Assembly (NCBI GenBank): GCA_036655975.1
Contig: JAVVPD010000026.1
Location: 1 to 27,766, forward strand
DNA length: 27,766 nucleotides
DNA from: CASQEL01 sp036655975
Lineage (GTDB): Bacteria; Desulfobacterota; Desulfovibrionia; Desulfovibrionales; Desulfovibrionaceae
Reading direction: 5' to 3'
Shown: in pieces, positions 1 to 8,102 of the stretch
Layout of the letters: every line of letters begins with the position of its first letter
Position numbering within the stretch: the first letter of the stretch is position 1
Notes under the pieces: model-generated
Told to the model about the DNA's origin: nothing
The model's database searches: none
Seen by the model: the letters and a program-made list of their open reading frames with translations, nothing else
Position numbers and translations under genes: made by a program

Positions 1-2532
1 ACTGTCCCCGGTTTCAAAGCGGCTTGCCGTACTGTTCCGTTCAATATAATCGCTCAAATTTGTTGAGCAGTTTTCCTTGATGGTACAAGCCCCAGTTTGC
101 CCGGTATTTTTCCCTTTCTCAAGAATCATGATGTTGACGTCAACAGTAGCGGAATCAAAAACTTTGTGGCCTGCAAAATCTATTAATCTCAATGGATTAG
201 TGTTGGCTGCAAAAAATTTACGCAGGGCTTCTCCATACCCAGCCCGCATCCAGCTATTTGAAGTAATAAACGCTAAAACACCATGCGGAGTAAGGAGTTT
301 GCAACCAAGTTCATAGAACAGGCAATAAATATCGCCCATGCTTGAAAATGACTGGTAAAATGATTTTAATTTTTTCGCTTCAGCGGACATAGTTTGAAGC
401 TGGATATACGGCGGGTTGCCAATGACAATATCAAACCCGAAGTGCCTATTTTTGTTTGTGCTACTTTGCTTTTGCGTCGGCAAAACATCGGAAAAATCGA
501 TAAGCCAGTCAAATGTTCCCAGCGTCCCGCATTGTTGTCTTATTGCCGAAATATTGTATTTTAATTTAATTTTTTCATTATGATCAGTCGTGATAAAGTA
601 GTGGTTACGCAGTGCTTCCAAACCAGAAATATTTGACGAATCCAATATGTTATTTGTTGTTCGCCACGAATCGAGAGAATTTCCAACCATTATTTTATAA
701 TCAAGGTTGGGAAGAGGCTTGATTTGTGTATAATCGTCCTCGTCCACAACAAGTGACAGCCAAAGTCGTAATTTGGCAATATCCACAGCGGAAGCGTCAA
801 TATCAACACCATATAGACTATTGCCGATTGTATGACGCTTTAATTCGTACGGCGTTAGTAAGCAGTTTTTCTTAGTTCCCGTGTCATGTAGAACTTTGCG
901 GGCGTGTATGATTTCAAGCATCATGCCAACAGCAAAAGCACCAGAACCGATAGCAGGATCACACACTTTTACCCCAGCAAGGGCTTCATCTAGCTCTTGT
1001 GCATAATTTTCCACTGCGGTAGGCAGCTTTCTGTCATGCGTATCGGTGTATTCATCGGATTTGTTTTTACAATCGGCTTGACTTTTGGCTTCGCGGGGCA
1101 ATTCATCTTGTCGGATAAACTTCCTGATCTCCTCCAACGGCAAGCGTTCTCGGCGTATATATCGAGGCACCATTGGGGTTCCTGGAATCCGCAGTCCCGG
1201 CAGGGTAGTTTGCTTGTTTACCGTCAGTCCGGGCAAGACTTGCTCCGCATCAACATATTCAAGAGAAAAATTGAGTCGCCTATCAAGGTATTGAATCAGG
1301 CTTTCTCGACACATGTAATGCACTATATGACGTGGGGTATAAAAAGCGCCAGATTGCCGTCGCTCGCTTGTATCCAGCAAACCTTCGAATACCTTGCCGA
1401 GCATTTCAGGATCAACGGCAACTTCACTTTCCAAGGGTTCATCTTCTCGAATTGTAAAGTTGTAACGGTCAAAAATTGTAAAAAGTTTCTCAAAAAATTC
1501 ATTTTCGAGTGTGACGGGCGTGTTTTGCCAATCGTGACCGCCTACAGGCTCGAAAAGTCCACCATTGAGAAATGGAATTCGGCAAGAGAGCGGCGTGTAG
1601 TAATGATTTTCCGTGCTACGATCCGTGGCCAAGGCTTCATAAAAAAGCGGGTTGAGAATTTCGGAGAAAAAATTTCGGGAAACTGCGTGTTGATTAAACA
1701 ATTCCCGTAGCCATGTACGCGAACCTCTTCCCCATGTTGCACCGGTGGGCACGCCAAGCCAACCTTTTTTTTGTAAAAAATAGAGAAAAACGACCTGCCC
1801 CAGTAAGCGTTTGGCATAGACAGATGCCTCAATGCCACAGCGCGTAAATTCTTTACGAACAGTCTGTGAAGTTTCGAGACTATGCTGAACGGTTGTTTGC
1901 AAATCCAAAAACAACTTTTTATATTCCCCAAAAAATTCTTTTGTAACTTTTTCTACACTGAAAGCATCGCTCAACCTTTCTACAGTGCCACGATCTTCGG
2001 CTTGTAACAAATCGACAAACTGTTGTTCGGCAGTGTGCGTCAGTTCGTGCGGCCCTACAAGAAAAGAAGAACGCCGAGGCTCGGAAAGTATGGTCTTCGC
2101 GGAACTGTCATCAAAAGTATACTCTTTGTAGACGAGAGAGAAGCGCCAATCCGGATTTCCATCAACATAAAAAGCCACAAGCGCAGCGTCTTTTGGCTTA
2201 CCGTTAAAAGCCCCATTAAGATACCTAGCGATAAAACGACGCTGCATGGCCCGTGCATTGACCATGCTGCCGAAAGTTTTCAATTTGACAGATAAAGCGT
2301 CTATATTTTCATAACCGCGAATTTTAGCAACGCGCTTGTAAGAGGTGATGTGGTCACTGAAACCTTGCGGAATATATTTCCCGCTGATCGCTCCAGAATC
2401 CAACACCTCAGCGTTAGGCAGAATATTGGATACCAGCTGTCTAAAAGGTTTTTCTTGATAGGGTTGCCCTAGGCTTTGCGTGACAAGAGTTCTGGCGTCT
2501 TCTGCCCGTATGCTTTTGTAGGTGGTCATCAT
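1..2532 (-). CDS. Eco57I-like N6-adenine DNA methyltransferase (3' end beyond window)
   Basis: This is a large class-I DNA methyltransferase that probably modifies adenine at N6 in a restriction-modification or related defence system. The reading frame is open from the ATG at 2532-2530 (an alternative ATG follows at once) to the window edge, giving at least 844 residues with no stop. Motif I, DPAIGSGAF, lies at about residues 525-533, and the catalytic motif IV NPPY at 706-709, directly preceded by DIVIG. The roughly 500 residues before motif I are of the kind found in type IIG/Eco57I-like and PglX-like enzymes. The start overlaps the stop of the upstream helicase gene by one base (TAATG), with GGAA just before it, so translation is probably coupled. 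The C-terminal region, where a target-recognition domain would be expected, is missing from the window. It could be a stand-alone methylase partner or a fused restriction enzyme; no nuclease motif is evident in the visible part. Confidence 0.9.
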   Translation of the reverse strand, partial: MMTTYKSIRAEDARTLVTQSLGQPYQEKPFRQLVSNILPNAEVLDSGAISGKYIPQGFSDHITSYKRVAKIRGYENIDALSVKLKTFGSMVNARAMQRRFIARYLNGAFNGKPKDAALVAFYVDGNPDWRFSLVYKEYTFDDSSAKTILSEPRRSSFLVGPHELTHTAEQQFVDLLQAEDRGTVERLSDAFSVEKVTKEFFGEYKKLFLDLQTTVQHSLETSQTVRKEFTRCGIEASVYAKRLLGQVVFLYFLQKKGWLGVPTGATWGRGSRTWLRELFNQHAVSRNFFSEILNPLFYEALATDRSTENHYYTPLSCRIPFLNGGLFEPVGGHDWQNTPVTLENEFFEKLFTIFDRYNFTIREDEPLESEVAVDPEMLGKVFEGLLDTSERRQSGAFYTPRHIVHYMCRESLIQYLDRRLNFSLEYVDAEQVLPGLTVNKQTTLPGLRIPGTPMVPRYIRRERLPLEEIRKFIRQDELPREAKSQADCKNKSDEYTDTHDRKLPTAVENYAQELDEALAGVKVCDPAIGSGAFAVGMMLEIIHARKVLHDTGTKKNCLLTPYELKRHTIGNSLYGVDIDASAVDIAKLRLWLSLVVDEDDYTQIKPLPNLDYKIMVGNSLDSWRTTNNILDSSNISGLEALRNHYFITTDHNEKIKLKYNISAIRQQCGTLGTFDWLIDFSDVLPTQKQSSTNKNRHFGFDIVIGNPPYIQLQTMSAEAKKLKSFYQSFSSMGDIYCLFYELGCKLLTPHGVLAFITSNSWMRAGYGEALRKFFAANTNPLRLIDFAGHKVFDSATVDVNIMILEKGKNTGQTGACTIKENCSTNLSDYIERNSTASRFETGDS

Positions 2533-5500
2533 TAATTTCCTTTAGGGGCAAGGTATTGCGTCAAGATTATCTGTTTTGGTTCACGAATCGTACTGGATGC
2601 AGTAAGTTCTTCTACTGTTTCAACAAGGATTGATGCAGGCATGGATTTACGCATAGCATTCAATAAGCCCACTGGGCCGATATGCTGACGGTTGCAGATA
2701 TTTTGCAAAGTAGTGATAGTTTTTTTGGCAATTGCAGACTGCACTATGACCCCATAGAGGCGTTGCAGATATTCTTGATCATCATCGGTCATGGCTTTAT
2801 GATGTTGCAAAGCACGGATAATTTCTAAAAGTTTCCGCGTTTTTGTGGTGAGTGTTGTCCCGTTTGACAGAACTTCCATCTCTAGGCTCTGCTCAAAATA
2901 CCCCCGTGCGGTTTTTAAGCGCTCATAGTAATCCTTGGGCAAAGGCACTCTGACGGCGTTCGGCGTACAGCTCATAAGTGGAGCTGCTTCCAAAAAAGTA
3001 AGCTCGTGTGCTTCCTGCCCTGTCAGTACAAATTTTTTGAGAGCGCCTTCTCGGAAAAATACAAGCAGATTGTCAGGCTTTTGGCTCTCATAGTGAGCGG
3101 AGCGGGCTTTGACAGGAAGACGCTTAATCCTTTCAAAGATATCTGGAGTATCATCACGCACTTGCCGGATAATTTGCAGATATTTGAGCTCTGAATCTTC
3201 TTCGTTTTCTTCATCAGCGAGGCTAGAAAGGCGCTTTACCAATCGTTCGCCGAAAAGGCCATGTGGGTCTGGTGTTTCGGCTTCATAGAGGTATTGGCTG
3301 TCGTTGCCCAAGACAACATTAAATGCATCAATTTTTTTGATTATATTGGCTTCTAACCCTAGGTGGGCATCTGATTGCGCCGTTGGGAAAAAGTTAAAAA
3401 GGTAAATATCGTGATGCTCAGTACCCACACGATTAATACGCCCCACGCGCTGCATAACCCGCGTGGGGTTCCACGGTAGGTCATAATTCATAATTCTACC
3501 GGCGCGGTGCAGGTTCATGCCTTCCGCCAGTACATCGGTAGTGATGAGTATGCGAAATTCATTCTTCGGTTCGGAGTGGGATGGATCAAAATTGGCTTGG
3601 ATGAAGTCACGGGCAAAAGAACCCGAAAGGGTTTGCTTGCCATACACCCCTCCCTTACTGGAAAATCTCATGGAAATGCTCGGCATGTCGCTTTCCAGAC
3701 GAGAATGCAAATATTGTGCTGTTTCTTGTGATTCTGTGAATACAATTAAGCGTTCATTTTGTAGCCTCGGGTCGGTAATAATGCTTGCTAAAAAAGCCTC
3801 AAATTTAGGGTCGTCACTTATACTTTTCCAGATAGCGGCAATTTGCTGTAATATAGTCAAATCGTAAACAAGGTCGGCATGTAACGAGTCTATAAAATCT
3901 TTCGCCGGATATTGTTCTACCCCTTTACGGCTCAAAATTTCGTCCAAAATTCCCGCGTCATCAATGTCTAAAAGCTCACCAATATCAACACTTTTCCCAA
4001 TAAATACAGAGCCAAGATCGTATGCTTGTAAAAAAGCTTGATATGATGAAATAAACCTTTCTATCGTCCTGCCAAAAGCATAGAAGCTGCTTTCAAGTCG
4101 CTTCACCAAGATACTCTTGATGAATCCACGGGCATTTCCTTGGCTGATTTTTTCTTGCTCCGTAGCACCACGTTTCAGATAAAGTAAAGGTGTATATCGC
4201 GCATAGGTTACAGATTGAAGCAGTGAAATTGTAGTTTGAAATGCGTCTTCGATAGCAGAGTCAAACTGGTAAGTGAGTGCGACAGGTGGTGCAAGCGTTG
4301 GGAAACGTAATCCTTGATTTATTATGTCGGCTGAAAAATAACGGCTAACTTCACCGCGTGTACGCCGAATCATTATGTGTTTAAGAACTTTATCGCGAAC
4401 AAGAGCCGCAGCCCGTTCAGACGCCTCCTTATATTCCGGTGTACCTGAGGTCAGTTCCCGAAGTTCTTTATCGCGCTGCCGGAAGAAAGCTTCTAAGTCT
4501 GGGACGCCAGGAATGGTGCTTCGGCGGCCCGGTTGGAAAAGTTTGATTTGGGCTAGTATATCTCCAAGGCGATTATTGAGAGGAGTTGCTGAAACAAGTA
4601 TGATCTTTTTACCGAGGCAAATTTTTTTCAGTTGCTCATAGCCTTGCGTATTTTCATTGCGAAATCGATGTGATTCGTCAATCAAAACATATTTATATCT
4701 CGAATATGTGCTTACAGCGAGATCTTCAACTTTACCCGCAGAGCAAACCTTGTATTGTGCGACATGAAACTGTATGAGAGATTCTTCCCAATATCTTTTC
4801 AAAACAGGCGGGCAAATTATAAGCTTATAACCTTGAAGCTGCTGCAACAGCATGGCAGATATAACTGTTTTTCCCAAACCGACGACATCAGCCAAAAAAA
4901 CACCGCCATGCGCGGAAAGAATTTTTCCAGCAGCAATGACCGCTTGCCTTTGATATTCAAGATTAATAAATCCATCTGGCAATAGAGAAGGTGGACTGTC
5001 ATCGATATTTATATCTTCTTTAAAATATTCATAAAGAAATTTTAGATATAATTCATATGGTTGAATAGCATCGTTAAGCCACGTTTTTTGTGTGACAGTC
5101 GCAACAAATGCCTCTGTGAGTGTGGCCCCCTCACTCCACAACAATTCAAAGCGGTTGAGGGCAAAATCAACATCTGGTTTATCTTTCAATTCGACGTTGA
5201 ATTCTCTCTGCGCCGTGAGTCCTGAAAAGGAAAAATTGCTTGAGCCGGTGATGACACTTCCATACATGGGGCCATCTTTATAACGGATAATATATACTTT
5301 GGCATGGATATCCCGTGAAGGGTGCCCCTTGATCTCAATCTTCCCTTCGTGGATATAGCGGATGAATAAGGCAATGGAATCTTCCGTTTCCTGTCGCTCC
5401 GGTGCATTTTCCATTTCTTCTTGTACGGCCAGAGCGTAGTTTTTTTGAACAGCCTCATGGGAAATAGAAAAAAAAGGTAAGCTTCCTTCCGTGTAGGATG

Positions 5501-5708
5501 CTTGGACAATCGGGGAATCAGCATTGAGACCCACCAGTATACGGATTTTTTCTACGTTTTCTAATGATTCCGCCAACGCGGAAAAACCGCTTGCCCTGAA
5601 ATACCCCACAAGAACATCAAAATACCGAGTATAAATAAGTGTTGTGCGAAAACGCTCAAGGAGCGAGTCATTGTCGGTATTTGTAAAAAATTTTGTATCG
5701 GTATGCAT
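2532..5708 (-). CDS. PLD-family nuclease/SNF2-like helicase fusion (1058 aa)
   Basis: This looks like a DNA-acting motor with an N-terminal phospholipase-D-type nuclease domain, probably the effector partner of the adjacent methyltransferase. In the PLD region, HAKVY at residues 135-139 and GSSNFS at 155-160 match the HxK...GSxN signature. Helicase motifs follow: Walker A GLGKT at 277-281, DESH at 344-347, SAT at 373-375, motif V near residues 717-735 (TDVLAEGMNLH) and motif VI near 755 (QRVGRINRVG). These are typical of SF2/SNF2 enzymes. Only one HxK motif is obvious, so PLD activity might require dimerisation, as in BfiI-like nucleases (inference). The start ATG at 5708 has no clear Shine-Dalgarno; the position is taken by the palindrome TATCGCGATA at 5716-5725. 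Both module genes look AT-richer than the neighbouring hydrogenase operon, consistent with acquisition. Similar PLD-plus-helicase combinations occur in DISARM and related defence systems, but this is not a recognisable complete DISARM. Confidence 0.88.
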   Translation of the reverse strand: MHTDTKFFTNTDNDSLLERFRTTLIYTRYFDVLVGYFRASGFSALAESLENVEKIRILVGLNADSPIVQASYTEGSLPFFSISHEAVQKNYALAVQEEMENAPERQETEDSIALFIRYIHEGKIEIKGHPSRDIHAKVYIIRYKDGPMYGSVITGSSNFSFSGLTAQREFNVELKDKPDVDFALNRFELLWSEGATLTEAFVATVTQKTWLNDAIQPYELYLKFLYEYFKEDINIDDSPPSLLPDGFINLEYQRQAVIAAGKILSAHGGVFLADVVGLGKTVISAMLLQQLQGYKLIICPPVLKRYWEESLIQFHVAQYKVCSAGKVEDLAVSTYSRYKYVLIDESHRFRNENTQGYEQLKKICLGKKIILVSATPLNNRLGDILAQIKLFQPGRRSTIPGVPDLEAFFRQRDKELRELTSGTPEYKEASERAAALVRDKVLKHIMIRRTRGEVSRYFSADIINQGLRFPTLAPPVALTYQFDSAIEDAFQTTISLLQSVTYARYTPLLYLKRGATEQEKISQGNARGFIKSILVKRLESSFYAFGRTIERFISSYQAFLQAYDLGSVFIGKSVDIGELLDIDDAGILDEILSRKGVEQYPAKDFIDSLHADLVYDLTILQQIAAIWKSISDDPKFEAFLASIITDPRLQNERLIVFTESQETAQYLHSRLESDMPSISMRFSSKGGVYGKQTLSGSFARDFIQANFDPSHSEPKNEFRILITTDVLAEGMNLHRAGRIMNYDLPWNPTRVMQRVGRINRVGTEHHDIYLFNFFPTAQSDAHLGLEANIIKKIDAFNVVLGNDSQYLYEAETPDPHGLFGERLVKRLSSLADEENEEDSELKYLQIIRQVRDDTPDIFERIKRLPVKARSAHYESQKPDNLLVFFREGALKKFVLTGQEAHELTFLEAAPLMSCTPNAVRVPLPKDYYERLKTARGYFEQSLEMEVLSNGTTLTTKTRKLLEIIRALQHHKAMTDDDQEYLQRLYGVIVQSAIAKKTITTLQNICNRQHIGPVGLLNAMRKSMPASILVETVEELTASSTIREPKQIILTQYLAPKGN

Positions 5709-5799
5709 AGTGATTTATCGCGATATGATTTGTAGCTGTTTTAGTAGTGTTGTTTTTTAAAGTATATTTTTTCTAAGCAATTTTTCCTTTTTAAGCAAT

Positions 5800-5837
5800 T
5801 ACCCTGTAGCGTTGCTCCTATTAGCGGCTACGGGGTA
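5800..5837. repeat. Inverted repeat upstream of the helicase gene
   Basis: TACCCTGTAGC at 5800-5810 faces GCTACGGGGTA at 5827-5837 across a 16-base loop; the arms are complementary except for one position that would be a G-U or A-C pair. There is no T-run on either side, so this is not a standard terminator. Beside it, TAAGCAATT occurs twice (5774-5782 and 5792-5800). Function unknown. Confidence 0.45.
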
Positions 5838-5894
5838 AGACTTAAGATTTTCTGGCTCAAAAGGGTACAGAGTTCTCAGCTTTTGTGCTGTATT

Positions 5895-5908
5895 CGGTAT
5901 GCATACCG
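5895..5908. promoter_or_regulatory. Perfect 14-bp palindrome, possible operator
   Basis: CGGTATGCATACCG is a perfect palindrome. Twelve bases of it (TCGGTATGCATA at 5894-5905) recur at 5698-5709, overlapping the helicase start codon. A shared palindrome at the translation start and in the upstream spacer would suit a controller or operator site, but no regulator gene is visible nearby. The remainder of 5709-5995 contains no convincing gene. Confidence 0.35.
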
Positions 5909-5995
5909 CTCTTGCGTCTTTGGGTGTGAAAACCTCCATGAATGTTGTAGTTTTTTGGGAATTTTGTGGATATACTGTATCAAGAGGGTGCTACT

Positions 5996-6883
5996 ATGGA
6001 CTTACCCAAAAAATTATTAAACAAACATTTGCCCAAGGCGACTGCGGGGCAAAAAAACGAAGCGCGACAGCGCGCTTCTGCGTCTGGGCAGCATATTGAA
6101 TCTGAGACTGCGCTTTCGGACGATGCACTGTTCAGGCAGGCCATGCAGGGCATGATTAAAGCCCCGTGTTCGCCAAAAGTTTCGACAAAGCAGGGGGCTT
6201 TTCCTGTGGGGGATATCTCCCCCATAAGTGTAGATATTCCGTCCTGCCCCGTTGTTTCTCCGCAAGAAACCGTGCTCCCTGTGCTCCCCGTGGTGCCCAT
6301 GGTGCCCATGGTGGAGGAGCACGACTTTGCCCTTGCCATGCGTAGCGTCAAACCCCTCAAAGGCAAGGGGCGGGATATTATTCCCGAGGTAGAGACGGTG
6401 GACGCTTCTGCCGCCCAAGGCAAGGCTTTGCAGGATATGCTTGACGGTGAGATCATTTTTGATGTGCAAATTTCGGGAGAAACTATTCAGGGCCATGTGG
6501 TTGGTTTAGATGAAAAAAGCATTCAGGCCTTAGTTTGCGGCGCGCACAGTCCCGAAGCCCGACTCGATCTCCACGGCATGAATGCCCTACAAGCTTTTCA
6601 GGCCTTAGTCCCTTTTTTTCGTACGGCATGGCACAAAGGTTTGCGTACGGTTATTGTTGTTACTGGGCGCGGTGTCAATTCCCCCACGGGGATAGCCGTA
6701 TTACGGCATAAAGTACACAGTTGGCTCACCCAAGAACCCTTCAAAAGGGTGGTAATGGCGTTCAGCACTGCGCGCCCGAGTGACGGCGGGGCGGGGAGTA
6801 TATACGTATTGCTCCGCAAGTATCGTAAAAAACATAAAGTTTATTGGGAGCGCAGCCCCGCAGATTTTGATCTATTTGTGTGA
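5996..6883 (+). CDS. Smr/MutS-family domain protein (295 aa)
   Basis: The C-terminal part (about residues 190-290) is an Smr domain: LDLHGMNALQAF, then VIVVTGRGVNS near residue 222, then a GGAGSIYVLLR end. Smr domains bind or cut nucleic acids; bacterial relatives act on branched DNA or on mRNA of stalled ribosomes, and which applies here is unknown. The N-terminal half is low-complexity and contains two related short segments, LFRQAMQGM and FALAMRSVKPL, the second typical of stand-alone proteobacterial Smr proteins, separated by a Pro/Val-rich linker with LPVLPVVPMVPMV. I chose the ATG at 5996 because AGAGGG sits seven bases upstream; an in-frame ATG at 5966 has no such site. TATACT at 5971-5976 could be a -10 box. 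The last 12 bases overlap the 3' end of the convergent hydrogenase-operon gene. Confidence 0.9.
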   Translation: MDLPKKLLNKHLPKATAGQKNEARQRASASGQHIESETALSDDALFRQAMQGMIKAPCSPKVSTKQGAFPVGDISPISVDIPSCPVVSPQETVLPVLPVVPMVPMVEEHDFALAMRSVKPLKGKGRDIIPEVETVDASAAQGKALQDMLDGEIIFDVQISGETIQGHVVGLDEKSIQALVCGAHSPEARLDLHGMNALQAFQALVPFFRTAWHKGLRTVIVVTGRGVNSPTGIAVLRHKVHSWLTQEPFKRVVMAFSTARPSDGGAGSIYVLLRKYRKKHKVYWERSPADFDLFV

Positions 6884-7570
6884 GCGCGTGTCCAGCGCCG
6901 CCGCCAAGGCTTTACCAAAAGCTTTGGGGGACGCAAAGCTTTTTTGAAATACCTGCACTCGTACTGAATACACGGCATATTGCTCCAGCATAGCGTTAAA
7001 AGCCTGCGCGTGTTCAGCCACTCCAGCCCGACCATGCGAATATTGACACAGGGCAGGCGGACAGGCAAAAATAAGTATCGTCCGCACGCCTTGTAAAGCC
7101 ATACGCAACAAAAAGCGTGCGCCCAGCCTGCCTGTGCAGCGCACTATTTCAAGGTGGCACCGGGGGGGGATTTCCAACCCCTCGTGCAAGCGCGGTACTT
7201 TGCGGGCGTCTTGTAAAGGCATATCCAAAGGAATATTCCCCTGTTCATAGCAAGATTGCATAGAGCTATTCAGGTTTTCACACATAAATACGACGGTGTT
7301 GATGTGTTGCTCTTTAACATATTGCAATAATTGTTCGGTACGAAATTGAAAAATCGTCCCAGAGGGACAGACAGCGGCACAACGCCCACAATGGACGCAC
7401 AAATGCGGTATAAACGTCGGGCTGTTACGGCTTTGCTCTGTGGACATTTCCTGCCTTTCCATAATGAGCGCCCCTGTCGGGCAATTCATGGCACACAGGC
7501 CGCAACCGTGGCATAAATTATGAGAAATGGCGTTAGACGCTTCGTTAGGGAGGGTATAACACGCGTTCAT
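6872..7570 (-). CDS. Ferredoxin-MvhD fusion, hydrogenase iron-sulfur subunit (232 aa)
   Basis: This is a cytoplasmic electron-transfer subunit. The N-terminal domain carries two [4Fe-4S] motifs, C20-C23-C26-C30 and C58-C61-C64-C68. The rest resembles MvhD of F420-non-reducing hydrogenases: VVFMCENLNSSMQSC around 93-107, then VRCTGRLG at 143-150 (the family's V-x-C-S/T-G-R pattern), then FACPPALCQYSHG at 168-180 (family GC-P-x-x-C-H-Y). MvhD normally bridges the hydrogenase to HdrA; no Hdr gene is present in this window. It starts two bases after the stop of the maturation protease, with a GGAG overlapping that stop, so it is the last gene of the operon. Its 3' end overlaps the convergent Smr gene by 12 bp and also contains that gene's apparent terminator. 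The MvhD assignment is by motif spacing only. Confidence 0.85.
   Translation of the reverse strand: MNACYTLPNEASNAISHNLCHGCGLCAMNCPTGALIMERQEMSTEQSRNSPTFIPHLCVHCGRCAAVCPSGTIFQFRTEQLLQYVKEQHINTVVFMCENLNSSMQSCYEQGNIPLDMPLQDARKVPRLHEGLEIPPRCHLEIVRCTGRLGARFLLRMALQGVRTILIFACPPALCQYSHGRAGVAEHAQAFNAMLEQYAVYSVRVQVFQKSFASPKAFGKALAAALDTRSHK
6917..6943 (+). terminator. Rho-independent terminator of the Smr gene
   Basis: AAAAGCTTTG (6917-6926) and CAAAGCTTTT (6934-6943) form a 10-bp stem with a GGGGACG loop, and the T-run continues to 6945. It begins 33 bases after the Smr stop codon and lies wholly inside the coding region of the convergent ferredoxin-MvhD gene. Confidence 0.6.
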
Positions 7571-7572
7571 GG

Positions 7573-8100
7573 CTACTCCGAATCGCTAAGGGTACACAAA
7601 TCTTTAATCGTGTGCAGTAAGGCGGGTAGGGCGTCCTGAGCTTCACGGCTCAGGGTATCGTCCATGAGCACGGGTATACGTGCGGCCTGAATAGTGACCA
7701 CCACCACACCTACCTTGGCGTGGCTATGCAGGGCATGCAACAAAGCCCATGTGGGCGCGTTGTGCAGAAAATCCCCTGATGGATCAGATAGATATCTTTC
7801 ATAATGGCTTTCATCGTCCAGAATTTTCTGCTGAATGCTGCCAAGCGTTCGCCCGGCCTCCTGTACCACATCCACTAGAATAACTTTTTGCGCTTGTGCA
7901 GGCTGCAAAATCATGTCCAACAACAGCGGACGGATGGACGTGCCTGCGTCGATAAAAGCCACCTGCGTTAATATACCTGTATTGCTCGATTTTTCCGCGA
8001 GAGCACTGACAGCTTTGGGGGCAAGGCCATCATCCCCAAACAGAATATTACCACAGCCAAACACGACTATGGGGGCTTTAAGCATATGAGACCAGTCCAT
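7573..8100 (-). CDS. [NiFe] hydrogenase maturation protease, HyaD/HycI family (175 aa)
   Basis: This endopeptidase removes the C-terminal extension of the hydrogenase large subunit after nickel insertion. The signature GCGNILFGDDG at residues 15-25 corresponds to the family's GxGNxLxxD(D/E)G, with D24 at the position of the nickel-sensing Asp/Glu. IDAGTS near 50-55 supplies the second conserved Asp (D51), and a His-rich stretch follows at about 113-127. Length is normal for the family. Translation starts two bases after the TAG that ends the read-through large-subunit frame, which supports that TAG, and not the earlier TGA, as the true end of the substrate gene. The large subunit immediately upstream retains a 27-residue tail after CATH, so the substrate of this protease is visible in the sequence. 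Confidence 0.93.
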   Translation of the reverse strand: MDWSHMLKAPIVVFGCGNILFGDDGLAPKAVSALAEKSSNTGILTQVAFIDAGTSIRPLLLDMILQPAQAQKVILVDVVQEAGRTLGSIQQKILDDESHYERYLSDPSGDFLHNAPTWALLHALHSHAKVGVVVVTIQAARIPVLMDDTLSREAQDALPALLHTIKDLCTLSDSE

Positions 8101-8102
8101 AG

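Noticed and set aside
997..1710. 237-residue plus-strand open frame inside the methyltransferase region
   Set aside because: The opposite strand carries a continuous methyltransferase with motif I and NPPY in frame; the plus-strand product has no recognisable domain.
5899..6099. Plus-strand 66-residue open frame starting in the palindrome upstream of the Smr gene
   Set aside because: It has no ribosome binding site, no family resemblance, and overlaps the Smr gene in another frame.
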